From Alkalicoccus daliensis (GTDB lineage Bacteria; Bacillota; Bacilli; Bacillales; Salisediminibacteriaceae): a stretch of DNA of 64,000 nucleotides. Positions 18,640-27,395 of the stretch are shown one piece after another. The position numbers and the translations under genes were made by a program. The stretch's first letter is position 1. Every line of letters begins with the position of its first letter. Location of the stretch: the NCBI RefSeq assembly GCF_900103955.1, contig NZ_FNIL01000002.1:62001-126000 (forward strand). The letters are read 5' to 3'. The notes below the pieces were generated by a model that was given only the letters and a program-made list of their open reading frames with translations, searched no databases and was not told the DNA's origin.

Positions 18640-19140
18640 GTGTGATTTTCTCTGTATAGGTTCTCCGTCGCTTCCCGGCGGAAGCTTGGGTGGGGCTTGT
18701 CTTCAGCTATTTGAAATGCCTGCTGGATAGAACAAAATAAGAAGAGCATGGGTCCGCGCAGCCACCTCCATCTCGGAAAAAGCATACGAGATGGAGGCAA
18801 ATCCCTGGCTGGCTTCCCTCATGCTGTGAGAAAATGTCCCAAAAAATCGTTTGGACATTCTCTCACAGACTGCGTTTAAATCCCACAGGCGTCCCCGCCG
18901 GGCGCTATGGAGAAAAGTTATTTCCGAAGAAAAAGTGTTCGTATCTCTGCGGTTTCGTATAAAACCATTCTCTCCCTTAATTATGCTGCAGTCGCAGACG
19001 GCCGACTCCGAGAGGGATTAGAACGATTCGAAGATCCATCTGCCAACGGCAGATTAGCTGAGAGAGTTCCCTCCGGAAAGCGTGCCTTCGGAGACAAAAG
19101 CATAGAACCGTATACTTATACATAAAAATTACTCTTTCAA
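18640..19140 (+). repeat. Intergenic modular repeat, long copy 1
   Basis: Left module TATAGGTTCTCC...GGCGGAAGCTT...TCTTCAGCTATTT; insert AGCATG...CATGCT at 18745-18825 with internal CCATCTC/GAGATGG pairing; a second hairpin, TGTGAGA...TCTCACA, at 18824-18869; a middle module GCGCTATGGAGAAAAGTTATTTCCGAAGAA; and the right module AGATTAGCTGAGAGAGTTCCCTCCGGAAAGCG...CGGAGACAAAAGCATA. The same modules recur at 36885-37150, 44731-45226 and 52981-53335. It fills the gap between thrS and the infC promoter. Confidence 0.9.
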
Positions 19141-19149
19141 AATCTGAAG

Positions 19150-19178
19150 TTGACATGCCATCTTAGAGTTGATATACT
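19150..19178 (+). promoter_or_regulatory. Promoter of infC-rpmI-rplT
   Basis: TTGACA (19150-19155), 17-base spacer, TATACT (19173-19178): close to the sigma-A consensus. Confidence 0.88.
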
Positions 19179-19184
19179 AATTTG

Positions 19185-19316
19185 GTGAACATTATACGGA
19201 AACCAAAGCAAGAAGAAGCGCCCGCTTCTCACCTGTATCGTCAGCATACGTTCAGGTTACTGAATTAATACATCGATGTGATGAAGTGTGGGCGATTTTT
19301 CTCCCGCGCTTTTTTT
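19185..19316 (+). ncRNA. L20-type leader with attenuator terminator
   Basis: The leader before infC has AGAAGCGCCCGCTTCTCACC and, about 70 bases on, a terminator GTGTGGG (19286-19292)/CCCGCGC (19303-19309) with a T-run. In Bacillus this leader binds ribosomal protein L20 and controls the operon by transcription termination. Assignment is by position and layout; the L20-binding fold was not modelled. Confidence 0.82.
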
Positions 19317-19384
19317 ATGCTGTTTAAAATAAACAGCAGCAGAACATCTTGCTTTGCTCCGCAAAATCATGGAGGTGGCTCAAT

Positions 19385-19906
19385 ATTAGTAAGGATACGT
19401 TCGTTAACGAAAACATTCGTGCTCGAGAAGTCCGTTTGATTGGTGCCAATGGAGATCAAATCGGCGTAAAGTCGAAGCAGGAAGCATTGGAAATGGCCCG
19501 CACTGCTGACCTGGACCTCGTCATGGTTGCACCAAACGCGAAGCCGCCCGTATGCCGTATCATGGACTACGGAAAGCATCGTTTTGAACAACAAAAGAAA
19601 GAAAAGGAACAGCGTAAAAAGCAGAAGATTATTCATCTCAAAGAAGTTCGTCTCAGCCCGAACATCGAAGAGCATGACTTTAATACAAAGCTTCGAAATG
19701 CACGCAAGTTTCTTACAAAAGGAGATAAAGTAAAAGCTGCGATCCGTTTCCGCGGACGTGCGATTACTCACTCCGAACTCGGACGCGACGTGCTTATGCG
19801 CCTTGCAAAAGAGTGTGAAGATGTAGCGGTCATCGAATCAAAACCGAAAATGGAAGGCCGCAGTATGTTCCTGATACTTGCGCCTAACGCAGAAAACGAA
19901 AAATAA
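19385..19906 (+). CDS. infC: Translation initiation factor IF-3 (AUU start)
   Basis: Binds the 30S subunit and monitors start-codon fidelity. The best start is ATT at 19385 (sequence [20 protein letters not shown]), with GGAGGTGG seven bases upstream; the B. subtilis protein starts at the equivalent ATT. Rare AUU initiation lets IF-3 repress its own translation. This gives 173 residues, the normal length. The linker is Lys/Gln-rich ([17 protein letters not shown]). First gene of the infC-rpmI-rplT operon. Confidence 0.96.
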   Translation: MSKDTFVNENIRAREVRLIGANGDQIGVKSKQEALEMARTADLDLVMVAPNAKPPVCRIMDYGKHRFEQQKKEKEQRKKQKIIHLKEVRLSPNIEEHDFNTKLRNARKFLTKGDKVKAAIRFRGRAITHSELGRDVLMRLAKECEDVAVIESKPKMEGRSMFLILAPNAENEK

Positions 19907-19988
19907 GACGACCGTGATTCAGCCCGCGGCCTGATTTTATTTCACCAGACAACGACAACAATAACCTTGTATAGGAAGGATGTTCAAC

Positions 19989-20180
19989 ATGCCAAAGATG
20001 AAGACGCACAGCGGTGCATCAAAACGTTTTAAGAGAACTGGTACAGGCAAGCTTAAGCGTGGCCACGGCTACACAAGCCACCTTGCAGCAAACAAATCGC
20101 AGAAGCAGAAGCGTAAGCTTCGTAAAGCAGGACTTGTATCCAAAGGTGATCAGAAGCGCATCAACGACATGGTTCAGTAA
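19989..20180 (+). CDS. rpmI: Ribosomal protein L35
   Basis: A 63-residue basic protein starting [15 protein letters not shown], with the conserved [16 protein letters not shown]. The ATG at 19989 follows AGGAAGGATG; three upstream residues of the longer frame are unlikely. Second gene of the infC operon. Slightly shorter at the C-terminus than the B. subtilis protein (66). Confidence 0.96.
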   Translation: MPKMKTHSGASKRFKRTGTGKLKRGHGYTSHLAANKSQKQKRKLRKAGLVSKGDQKRINDMVQ

Positions 20181-20226
20181 AACCGTTCGGGTAAAAATAA
20201 ATTAAACAATAAGAGGAGGGATTACG

Positions 20227-20583
20227 ATGGCTCGAGTTAAAGGCGGATATGTTTCCCGTCGTCGTCGTAAAAGAGTATTAAAATTAGCAAAAGGTTACGT
20301 GGGTTCCAAACACCGTTTATTCCGTACAGCACAGGATCAGGTAATGAAGTCCCACCTGTACGCATACCGTGACCGCCGTCAGAAAAAGCGTGATTTCCGT
20401 AAGCTTTGGATCACACGTATTAACGCGGCAGCTCGTATTAATGGTCTTTCTTACAACCGTCTAATGCACGGTTTAAAGACGGCAGGAATTGATATGAACC
20501 GTAAGATGCTTGCAGATCTTGCAGTAAATGACGAAAAAGCATTTGCAGATCTTGCTTCAAAAGCAAAAGAAAACTTAAAGTAA
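20227..20583 (+). CDS. rplT: Ribosomal protein L20
   Basis: A 118-residue basic protein, [24 protein letters not shown] at the start, essential for early 50S assembly and the feedback regulator acting on the operon leader. Ribosome site AGAGGAGGG. Length matches the family. Last gene of the operon before the terminator at 20594. Confidence 0.97.
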   Translation: MARVKGGYVSRRRRKRVLKLAKGYVGSKHRLFRTAQDQVMKSHLYAYRDRRQKKRDFRKLWITRINAAARINGLSYNRLMHGLKTAGIDMNRKMLADLAVNDEKAFADLASKAKENLK

Positions 20584-20593
20584 TAACACAGAG

Positions 20594-20637
20594 GGGGCTG
20601 CTTTCAGTAAAGTAATTTACTGAAGGAAGCCCCTTTT
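20594..20637 (+). terminator. Terminator after rplT
   Basis: GGGGCT...TTCAGTAAA pairs with TTTACTGAA...AGCCCC (20594-20633), followed by TTTT. Confidence 0.88.
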
Positions 20638-20733
20638 AAAATTTCACTTTTTTATGGCAGCCTGCGTTTTTAAAGAGTGAATTAATACATAGGTGGCATA
20701 CGAAAAGATTAATTTGCAGAGGAGACAGCGCTC

Positions 20734-21012
20734 ATGGGGTGGATAATATTATGGGCTGCGCTGAATATTTATGGCGGAATTCTTTTTGTATTTGATAAAA
20801 GGCGTGCGGTTAAAGGTGGAAGAAGAGTATCCGAAAAATCACTGCTCACATGGGCAGCTTTCGGAGCTGCTCCCGCTATGTGGTTTGCTTCAAAAGCAGT
20901 AAGGCACAAAACAAGAGTAAAGAAATTCGTAATTATGCTTCCCTTATTTATATGTATGCAGGCAGCAGCCGTTTTGATTATTTTATGGCAGCTTGGTTTA
21001 TTAGCAGTATAA
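20734..21012 (+). CDS. ysdA: DUF1294 small membrane protein (YsdA-like)
   Basis: A 92-residue protein with hydrophobic segments at about 3-20, 40-52 and 66-90 and a basic loop FDKRRAVKGGRRVSEKSLL typical of DUF1294. Function unknown. Position directly after rplT equals ysdA in B. subtilis. GGAGAC lies upstream of the ATG. Confidence 0.85.
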   Translation: MGWIILWAALNIYGGILFVFDKRRAVKGGRRVSEKSLLTWAAFGAAPAMWFASKAVRHKTRVKKFVIMLPLFICMQAAAVLIILWQLGLLAV

Positions 21013-21058
21013 ACATTTATCCAAAGTATATAAATATTTGAGGGAGAAGGAGGGGCGT

Positions 21059-21631
21059 ATGGAAGATATACAGGAAACTATTTTTAATCTTATAGATCAG
21101 ACAGGGTGGCTGGCTCCCGTTATTTTTATCCTGCTTCATCTGCTGCGCCCGCTTCTTTTCCTGCCTGTAGTGCTCGTATGCATGGCAGGAGGCTATTTCT
21201 TTGGGCTGGTGCAGGGAAGCATTTATTCTATTGCAGGACTGAGCCTGATGAGCGCCGTATTTTATCTGATCGTGAACCATTTTCCGAGATTCAGGGACCG
21301 GATTGCACGCTTAAAAAAGAAAGTGTTTCAGGACAGGGAGATAACAATTGGGCAGGTAATGGTCTTACGAATGCTTCCGTTTGTGCATTTTCATCTCCTG
21401 TCTCTGTATTTAATGGAAATGACGAGAAATTTCCGTGAATACATGATTTTTTCCATTTTAGGAATTGTAATTCCGGCAGTTTTATTTACTGGATTCGGAC
21501 ATCTGCTGCTGGAACTTACCTGGGGGATGACAGTTCTTCTGGTAGGACTGCTTGCAGTCATTTTCTTTTATCTCGGAAAACGCGCAGAACGCCCGGAAAA
21601 AAGAATACCAAAAAAGAGTCTTTCCTCATAA
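21059..21631 (+). CDS. TVP38/TMEM64 family membrane protein
   Basis: A 190-residue protein with about five to six hydrophobic segments and the family features of DedA/SNARE-associated proteins: LLRPLLFLPVV in the first third, GGYFFGLVQGSIYS, and a later LRMLPFVHFHLLSLYL. Family members are linked to lipid flipping or membrane homeostasis. The start is the ATG at 21059 after GGAGGGG. B. subtilis carries another TVP38 gene (ytxB) near dnaI/thrS; this may be its relocated counterpart, or an independent member. Confidence 0.78.
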   Translation: MEDIQETIFNLIDQTGWLAPVIFILLHLLRPLLFLPVVLVCMAGGYFFGLVQGSIYSIAGLSLMSAVFYLIVNHFPRFRDRIARLKKKVFQDREITIGQVMVLRMLPFVHFHLLSLYLMEMTRNFREYMIFSILGIVIPAVLFTGFGHLLLELTWGMTVLLVGLLAVIFFYLGKRAERPEKRIPKKSLSS

Positions 21632-21645
21632 AAGGAGAGACTCTT
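21614..21645. terminator. Bidirectional terminator between convergent genes
   Basis: AAGAGTCTTTCCT (21614-21626) pairs along 13 bases with AGGAGAGACTCTT (21633-21645). It separates the TVP38 gene from ysdB. Confidence 0.85.
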
Positions 21646-21650
21646 ATTAA

Positions 21651-22055
21651 TTACTTATGCTCTTTTTCAAGTTTGCGGAGAATGTCAGCAATGGGCTGCC
21701 GCCACTCTATTTCCGCTTTTGGATAGCGAACTGTTAATTCCTTTTCTATCGAATGAAAATCCTGGCTTGTCATACCGCGGAGTTTGTCTAAATCTTCTGT
21801 CTGCATAGTAATAGAAGTGACTTCAACAGACTGCTCTGTTGTTCCAAGAAATTTTTCTCCTTCAAACATGGCGCCGCGAACAGTAAGAAAAATATTTTTA
21901 CGCACATTGTCGGAATCATCAAGAACATAAAAGTCTTCATTACGGTGGGCACGTTCTAATTTCCGGCGCGGATCAGTCAGATACCGCATCACGCTGTACA
22001 ATATAATGCCGACAGCAATCAATAGGAACAGGCGGAATATTAACACCGTAAACAT
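21651..22055 (-). CDS. ysdB: YsdB-like membrane-anchored protein
   Basis: A 134-residue protein with one N-terminal transmembrane helix (about 3-22) and a soluble C-terminal part of about 110 residues. In B. subtilis ysdB belongs to the sigma-W envelope-stress regulon; function unknown. The start was placed at the ATG at 22055 because AGGGGAG lies eight bases upstream on the minus strand; an extended frame to 22124 is rejected. I did not find a convincing sigma-W promoter (TGAAAC/CGTA) upstream, so regulation may differ here. Confidence 0.75.
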   Translation of the reverse strand: MFTVLIFRLFLLIAVGIILYSVMRYLTDPRRKLERAHRNEDFYVLDDSDNVRKNIFLTVRGAMFEGEKFLGTTEQSVEVTSITMQTEDLDKLRGMTSQDFHSIEKELTVRYPKAEIEWRQPIADILRKLEKEHK

Positions 22056-22209
22056 AGTCATCTCCCCTTCTCTGGCTCCTGCTATATAACCTCTGGATAT
22101 AATCGTACACCTTAAAGATTTCACGCGTAAAGAAATCGCTCTTATATGTTACGATGGAGTCTGTAGAAAGTTTCAGAAACAGAGAAATAAATTTAAGGAG
22201 ATGTGGATT

Positions 22210-22710
22210 ATGCAGTTACAGGAATTATTTGAAAAACAGCAGCAGCTGGATACATATATTGAAAATAAGCGGGGAATCGAGAACAATGAGGTGTTTGAAG
22301 AAAAGCTGCTCGCCTTTATGGTAGAAGCAGGAGAACTTGCAAATGAAGTGCGCAGCTTTAAGTTCTGGAGCAGCAAAGCCCCTTCAGAGAAAGAAATCAT
22401 ACTGGAAGAGTATGTAGACGGCCTGCATTTTCTTGCTTCCATTGGAAATACGCTTGAAGTGCAGCCGCAGTCAGATTCGGTGGATACGGAGGTCCAGGAA
22501 GCTTCTAAAAAAGAAATTACCAGCGCGTTTCTGGAGATTTTTGGTACGGTTTCCTTACTTAGAATAGAACCTTCTCCGGCAGTATTCGGCTCTCTTTTCA
22601 GCGCCTACATTGAACTTGCCGGCCTTCTTGGATATTCATGGGAAGAAGTCACTGCTGCTTATCAGGAGAAAAACAAAGAAAATTATTCGCGCCAGGAAAA
22701 CGGCTATTAA
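22210..22710 (+). CDS. Dimeric dUTP diphosphatase (dUTPase_2 family)
   Basis: A 166-residue all-helical NTP pyrophosphohydrolase related to MazG. The metal-binding helix pattern is visible as LLAFMVEAGELANE (near 36-49) and EEYVDGLHFLAS (near 66-77), supplying the EExxE and ExxD residues. Hydrolyses dUTP (or dCTP) to keep uracil out of DNA. AAGGAG upstream places the start at ATG 22210 rather than 22201. Divergent from ysdB. Confidence 0.85.
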   Translation: MQLQELFEKQQQLDTYIENKRGIENNEVFEEKLLAFMVEAGELANEVRSFKFWSSKAPSEKEIILEEYVDGLHFLASIGNTLEVQPQSDSVDTEVQEASKKEITSAFLEIFGTVSLLRIEPSPAVFGSLFSAYIELAGLLGYSWEEVTAAYQEKNKENYSRQENGY

Positions 22711-22727
22711 TTCGAATCCCGAAGGAA

Positions 22728-22756
22728 TTGTTTCTGAAAATTAAAACCGTTATACT
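22728..22756 (+). promoter_or_regulatory. Probable promoter of the M42 peptidase gene
   Basis: TTGTTT (22728-22733), 17-base spacer, TATACT (22751-22756). Confidence 0.55.
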
Positions 22757-22792
22757 AAAAGAGTACATATAAAAGATGCAGGAGGTAATAAG

Positions 22793-23872
22793 ATGAATGA
22801 AATGCTGAATATGCTGAAAGATTTAACTGATGCAAACGGTATCCCCGGAAATGAAAGAGAGCCGAGGGAAGTAATGAAACGCTATATTGAGCCTTTTGCT
22901 GATGAAGTAGAAACAGATCAGCTGGGAAGCCTGATTGCTAAAAAACATGGTTCTGTAAACGATGGACCAAAGATAATGGTAGCCGGACATTTAGATGAAA
23001 TTGGATTTATGGTGACAAATATTGACGATCAGGGGTTTATTAAATTTCAGGCTGTCGGCGGCTGGTGGGAGCAGGTAATGCTTGCACAGCGCGTAACAAT
23101 CATGACGAAAAATGGAAATATTCCCGGCGTTATCGGCTCCAAGCCGCCACATATTCTTGCGCCGGAAGCACGGAAAAAATCAGTGGATAAAAAGGAAATG
23201 TTTATCGATATCGGGGCCGCAAGCAAAGAAGAAGCGAAAGAGTTCGGTGTGCGTCCCGGAGATTCCATTGTACCGGTCTGTGAATTTACCGTAATGAAAA
23301 ATGAAAAGCTGCTGATGGCTAAAGCATGGGATAATCGCATCGGCTGCGCCATCGCAATTGAAGTCCTGCGCAGACTGAAGGATGAAGATCACCCAAACAC
23401 AGTGTATGGGGTAGGTACGGTACAGGAAGAAGTTGGACTGCGGGGGGCAAGAACTTCTGCCCATCAAATCAAGCCGGATATCGGCTTTGGAGTAGACGTT
23501 GGTATTGCAGGCGACACGCCGGGAGTATCTGATAAAGACGCTTTGGCAAAAATGGGAGAAGGGCCACAGATCATCGTTTATGATGCTTCCATGGTATCTC
23601 ATAAAGGACTGCGTGATTTTGTTACTGATACAGCGGATGAAAAAAATATTCCGTACCAGTTCGACTCTGTACCAGGCGGAGGAACTGATTCAGGAGCAAT
23701 TCACTTAACTGCCAATGGTGTACCTGCACTTTCCATCACGATCGCTACAAGGTACATTCATACACATGCAGGAATTTTACACCGTGATGATTTTGAAAAT
23801 GCGGTAAAACTGATTGTAGAAGTAATTAAAAAGATGGACCGGGACACAGTGAATAAAATTACTTTTGATTGA
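22793..23872 (+). CDS. ysdC: M42 family metallo-aminopeptidase (YsdC-like)
   Basis: A 359-residue cytosolic dinuclear metal peptidase of the M42/glutamyl-aminopeptidase group. Metal and catalytic motifs: [12 protein letters not shown] (near 63), AWDNRIGC (near 180), [11 protein letters not shown] (Glu-Glu, near 209), the DVGIAGD segment and HTHAGILH near the C-terminus. GCAGGAGGT precedes the ATG. Position after ysdB matches B. subtilis ysdC. Confidence 0.92.
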   Translation: MNEMLNMLKDLTDANGIPGNEREPREVMKRYIEPFADEVETDQLGSLIAKKHGSVNDGPKIMVAGHLDEIGFMVTNIDDQGFIKFQAVGGWWEQVMLAQRVTIMTKNGNIPGVIGSKPPHILAPEARKKSVDKKEMFIDIGAASKEEAKEFGVRPGDSIVPVCEFTVMKNEKLLMAKAWDNRIGCAIAIEVLRRLKDEDHPNTVYGVGTVQEEVGLRGARTSAHQIKPDIGFGVDVGIAGDTPGVSDKDALAKMGEGPQIIVYDASMVSHKGLRDFVTDTADEKNIPYQFDSVPGGGTDSGAIHLTANGVPALSITIATRYIHTHAGILHRDDFENAVKLIVEVIKKMDRDTVNKITFD

Positions 23873-24308
23873 GCAGTTTACCCCAGAAAACAATTGGAAT
23901 AAATTTTATATGTCTCGCTTGCAGCACTGCTGCATCTCAGAAATAATGTTTCTGCAGACGTAATTTTTGCGTGGAGGATTCGACTAATTCTGCCGGAGAG
24001 ATTGATTTTCAGGCTCCGTCGAACTCCTGCTTCATTCGATTGTTCGTAATGTAACTGACCACACTTCAAAAATAATTTGTTTTCCATGATGATCGCGAAA
24101 AATTTTTGTGTAGTTTAATTTCCAATGCCCTTTGATGAATTTTGTCAGAGGGCATTTTTATGTGTGCGGAAATAATGAAACAACTCAGCAGAAGGAGTGG
24201 CGGAGACTGCTCGATGGCCTGCAGAAGATATTGTTTCTTCCCGCGGGGCTTCCGGGTAGAAATTTATGTCAGGTGCGCAAAATCTAAAAATGCGAAAACC
24301 TTTAAGTA
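23873..24308. other. Gene-free interval with degenerate repeat-like sequence
   Basis: No protein-coding signal. Positions 23930-24060 have GC-rich islands (GCAGACGTAA, GGAGGATTCGACTAATTCTGCCGG) that look like a heavily decayed copy of the intergenic repeat family, but the match is weak. A terminator at 24124-24160 and the yitT-family promoter at 24309 complete the interval. Confidence 0.4.
24124..24160 (+). terminator. Terminator
   Basis: AATGCCCT (24124-24131) pairs with AGGGCATT (24149-24156), with TTTTTA at the end. It lies 250 bases beyond ysdC. Confidence 0.75.
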
Positions 24309-24337
24309 TTGACGAACTCTTCCTACTTGCCTATAAT
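24309..24337 (+). promoter_or_regulatory. Promoter of the YitT-family gene
   Basis: TTGACG (24309-24314), 17-base spacer, TATAAT (24332-24337): near-consensus sigma-A promoter. Confidence 0.85.
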
Positions 24338-24376
24338 GCAAGAGTTGTCTACTAACAGAAGAAACGAGGTGCCCCC

Positions 24377-25198
24377 ATGAACTATTTTGGTAAACTATCC
24401 ATTATCGTCGCAGCATCTATTTTACTCGGAGTTGCCTTTAACGTATTTTTACTTCCACATGAAGTTTTAACAGGCGGAGTAACCGGTATTGCCATGATTT
24501 TTGGTCTTTTAACACCAGTGAACTCAGGAATTTGGATTATTGTTTTAAATATACCGATCATTATTCTTGGGTGGATGAAACTCGGCAAAGAATTTATTAT
24601 GAACAGCATAATTTCAGTTGCAGTTACTGCTGTTTCCATGCTTTATATTCCTATTGTCAGCCTGACAGAGGATGCGCTGCTGTCTTCCGTATTCGGTGGT
24701 GTGATTACAGGGGTCGGTATCGGACTGATTATTAGAAATTACAGTTCGACAGGCGGATTTGATGTTGTCAGTCTTATATTAATTAAGAAGTGGGATATGC
24801 CGCTCGGCGGTCTGATTTTTGTATTAAATTCCATCGTAGTTGTTATTTCAGGTTTTTTCTTCGGATGGGAATTAGCGATGTATACGATGTTATCTATTTA
24901 TATTACAGGAATAGTAATTGACAGAATTCATACTCGTCATGTAAAACTTAATTTAATGGTAGTTACAAATAAAGGTGAGGAAGTGCGTCAGGCATTTTTA
25001 GATAACCTGGTCCGTGGAGTTACAATTATTGATGGACAGGGTGCTTTTTCCAGAGAAGAGAAAAAAGTTTTGTTTTCTGTAATAACACGATATGAGCTCG
25101 CCGTAATCCGAGCAGTGTTAGCTGATAAAGATCCGGATGCTTTCGTAAGTATCAGTCAGAGTATGCAGGTGATGGGGAACTTCCGAAAAGACGATTAA
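24377..25198 (+). CDS. YitT family membrane protein (DUF161/DUF2179)
   Basis: A 273-residue protein with about five to six membrane segments in the first 190 residues (including LLGVAFNVFLLPHEVLTGGVTGIAM-type family start, conserved PHEVLTGGVTGI and NYSSTGGFDVV) and a soluble DUF2179 domain at the end (about 190-270). Bacilli carry several paralogues (YitT, YqfU, YpjC, YvjA, YxkD). Proposed as transporters, substrate unknown. It lies where B. subtilis has other genes before ysgA and has its own strong promoter. Confidence 0.85.
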   Translation: MNYFGKLSIIVAASILLGVAFNVFLLPHEVLTGGVTGIAMIFGLLTPVNSGIWIIVLNIPIIILGWMKLGKEFIMNSIISVAVTAVSMLYIPIVSLTEDALLSSVFGGVITGVGIGLIIRNYSSTGGFDVVSLILIKKWDMPLGGLIFVLNSIVVVISGFFFGWELAMYTMLSIYITGIVIDRIHTRHVKLNLMVVTNKGEEVRQAFLDNLVRGVTIIDGQGAFSREEKKVLFSVITRYELAVIRAVLADKDPDAFVSISQSMQVMGNFRKDD

Positions 25199-25227
25199 AG
25201 CAGGACGGAGGAAGGAGAGTTAAGAAG

Positions 25228-25983
25228 ATGGAGCCAATTTCATCGATTCAAAATGCTCGCATAAAAGCCTGGAGGAAACTGTTTAAGAAAAGAGAGCGGG
25301 ACCGGTCCGGGCTCTTCCTCGTGGAAGGGGTGCATCTTGTAGAAGAAGCACTGAAAGCACCTGTGAATGTAAAAGTGATTGTGCTGGTGGAAGGTAAAGA
25401 TATACCGGAACAATGGAAAGTGAAGAATACAGAAATTGTTTACGTGACAGAAAGAGTACTGCAGGAACTTTCAGAAACCGAAACGCCGCAGGGAATGATT
25501 GCGGTGTGCGAGCAGCCAGAGCTGAAAAACATTGTATTTGATCAGGGGAAATATGTGCTGCTGGATAATATACAGGATCCAGGCAACTTAGGAAGTATTC
25601 TCCGTACTGCAGAGGCTGCAGGAATACAGGGAGTTATCTTCGGAGAAGGCTGTGCAGACCCTTACAACGGCAAAGTGGTGCGTGCTACACAGGGAGCGCT
25701 GTTTCATATTAGTGTGCAGCGTATGGACCTTTCTGAAGCAGTGGACCTGTGCAAAGAAAATAATATCCCGGTGTTTGGCACCAGCCTGTCCGGAAGTACG
25801 TATTCAGCCATTGCTCCGCAGGATTCCTTTGCACTGATATTAGGAAATGAAGGCGCCGGGGTACATCACGATTTATTGCACAAAGCAGATCAAAATTTAT
25901 ACATTCCTATATACGGGCAGTCAGAATCCCTGAATGTAAGTGTGGCAGCCGGGATTCTCATATACCATCTCCGGGGAGATTAA
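25228..25983 (+). CDS. ysgA: TrmH/SpoU family RNA methyltransferase (YsgA-like)
   Basis: A 251-residue SPOUT methyltransferase. N-terminal RNA-binding domain (about 1-95), then the three SPOUT motifs: DNIQDPGNLGSILRTAEAAG (near 112-131), LILGNEGAGV (near 205) and IPIYGQSESLNVSVAAGI (near 228-245), which form the trefoil knot and bind SAM. Likely 2'-O-methylates rRNA or tRNA. GAAGGAGAG precedes the ATG. Sits before pheST as in B. subtilis; the sspI gene found beside it in spore-formers is absent. Confidence 0.88.
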   Translation: MEPISSIQNARIKAWRKLFKKRERDRSGLFLVEGVHLVEEALKAPVNVKVIVLVEGKDIPEQWKVKNTEIVYVTERVLQELSETETPQGMIAVCEQPELKNIVFDQGKYVLLDNIQDPGNLGSILRTAEAAGIQGVIFGEGCADPYNGKVVRATQGALFHISVQRMDLSEAVDLCKENNIPVFGTSLSGSTYSAIAPQDSFALILGNEGAGVHHDLLHKADQNLYIPIYGQSESLNVSVAAGILIYHLRGD

Positions 25984-26035
25984 TAAAAAATTCATTTGAA
26001 ATAACTTGATAAACCTTATATAATTAGCGACATAC

Positions 26036-26284
26036 GAATGAAAGACGTTGAAAGAGACAAGTAGGCGAATTATTTTTTTGACAGGGAGACTGTGCCATTG
26101 ATTGAAAGCACAGTTCAAAAAAACCGCTGAATTCACTCTGGAGTTGGTGCTGTAATGGTACCCCGGCAAAAGGCCGTTATCCTTTCTTGACCAAATGAAG
26201 CGAATGGAGGAAAGATCTCCATTAATAAGGGTGGTACCGCGAAGTCTTTCGTCCCTTGATAAGAGGGAAGAAAGGCTTTTTTTC
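26036..26284 (+). ncRNA. T-box riboswitch of pheST (phenylalanine)
   Basis: T-box AAGGGTGGTACCGCG at 26227-26241; specifier region GCTGAATTCACT with the Phe codon TTC at 26132-26134; 5' segment with the typical GAAAGAGAC-AAGTA start of stem I. Terminator at 26244-26283. Uncharged tRNA-Phe should prevent termination. Confidence 0.93.
26244..26283 (+). terminator. T-box terminator of pheST
   Basis: GTCTTTCGTCCCT pairs with AGGGAAGAAAGGC, followed by a run of seven or more T. Confidence 0.9.
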
Positions 26285-26339
26285 GTGTTCATAAAGTATA
26301 ATTTGCAGCAGAAGCTGCAGAATAGGGGAGGCAGAAGCG

Positions 26340-27374
26340 ATGATAGAACGATTACAGGAACTGCATGATGAAGCAATGATAAAAGTAGCAGAAGCAGAAG
26401 ATCTCAATTCGCTGCAGCAGGTGCGTATCGCTTACTTAGGTAAAAAAGGACCAATCACAGAAGTAATGAAAGGGATGGGAAAACTTTCAAACGAAGAACG
26501 CCCATTAGTCGGAGCGAAAGCGAATGAAGTGAGACAATCCCTGCAGAGAATGATCGAAGAAAAAGAAAAAGCATTCGAAGAAGCAAAAGTGTTAAAACAG
26601 CTGGAAGAAGAAAGTATTGATGTAACGCTTCCAGGCAGGCCGGTGACAAAAGGAAGCCGTCATCCGCTGACGTCTGTAGTGGAAACGATTGAAGATGTAT
26701 TTATCGGTATGGGGTTCCAGGTGGCAGAAGGCCCGGAAGTAGAAACGGATTATTATAATTTTGAATCTCTCAACCTGCCAAAGCATCATCCGGCAAGAGA
26801 TATGCAGGACACTTTCTTTGTTTCCTCTGATCTATTGATGAGGACCCAGACTTCTCCTGTGCAGACAAGAACCATGGAGAAGCACCAGGGCAAAGGGCCA
26901 GTTAAAATTATCTGTCCCGGGAAGGTATACCGCCGTGATGAAGATGATGCGACGCACTCTCATCAGTTCATGCAGATTGAGGGGCTTCTTGTGGACGAGG
27001 GAATCCGCATGAGTGATTTAAAAGGAATTTTTGAAGCATTTGTAAAAAGCTATTTTGGAGAAGACAGAGAGATTCGTCTCCGCCCGAGTTATTTCCCGTT
27101 TACAGAGCCTTCAGCTGAGCTGGATATCTCCTGCGCTATCTGCGGAGGAAGCGGATGCAGAACCTGCAAAGGCACCGGCTGGATAGAAGTATTAGGTTCC
27201 GGAATGGTGCACCCGAACGTGCTTCGAATGGGTGGATTTGATCCGGAAAAATATTCAGGTTTTGCTTTTGGAATGGGAGTGGAGCGGTTTGCTATGCTGA
27301 AATACGGCATCGATGATATCCGTCACTTCTACACAAATGACACCAGATTTTTAGACCAGTTTAAACACGAATAA
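26340..27374 (+). CDS. pheS: Phenylalanyl-tRNA synthetase alpha chain
   Basis: Catalytic alpha subunit, 344 residues, of the alpha2-beta2 enzyme. N-terminal coiled coil (about 1-85), class II motifs including [42 protein letters not shown] and the C-terminal [17 protein letters not shown] (motif 3). GGGAGG is ten bases before the ATG. pheT follows after 21 bases. Confidence 0.97.
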   Translation: MIERLQELHDEAMIKVAEAEDLNSLQQVRIAYLGKKGPITEVMKGMGKLSNEERPLVGAKANEVRQSLQRMIEEKEKAFEEAKVLKQLEEESIDVTLPGRPVTKGSRHPLTSVVETIEDVFIGMGFQVAEGPEVETDYYNFESLNLPKHHPARDMQDTFFVSSDLLMRTQTSPVQTRTMEKHQGKGPVKIICPGKVYRRDEDDATHSHQFMQIEGLLVDEGIRMSDLKGIFEAFVKSYFGEDREIRLRPSYFPFTEPSAELDISCAICGGSGCRTCKGTGWIEVLGSGMVHPNVLRMGGFDPEKYSGFAFGMGVERFAMLKYGIDDIRHFYTNDTRFLDQFKHE

Positions 27375-27395
27375 ACATACAGGGAGGAAACAGTT

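Noticed and set aside
18907-19125. 72-codon open frame on the plus strand between thrS and infC
   Set aside because: It lies inside the long intergenic repeat; equivalent frames in other copies are broken and there is no good ribosome site.
22056-22200. Sigma-W promoter for ysdB
   Set aside because: A TGAAAT and a CGAT occur but with spacing of only about 12 bases, so not acceptable.
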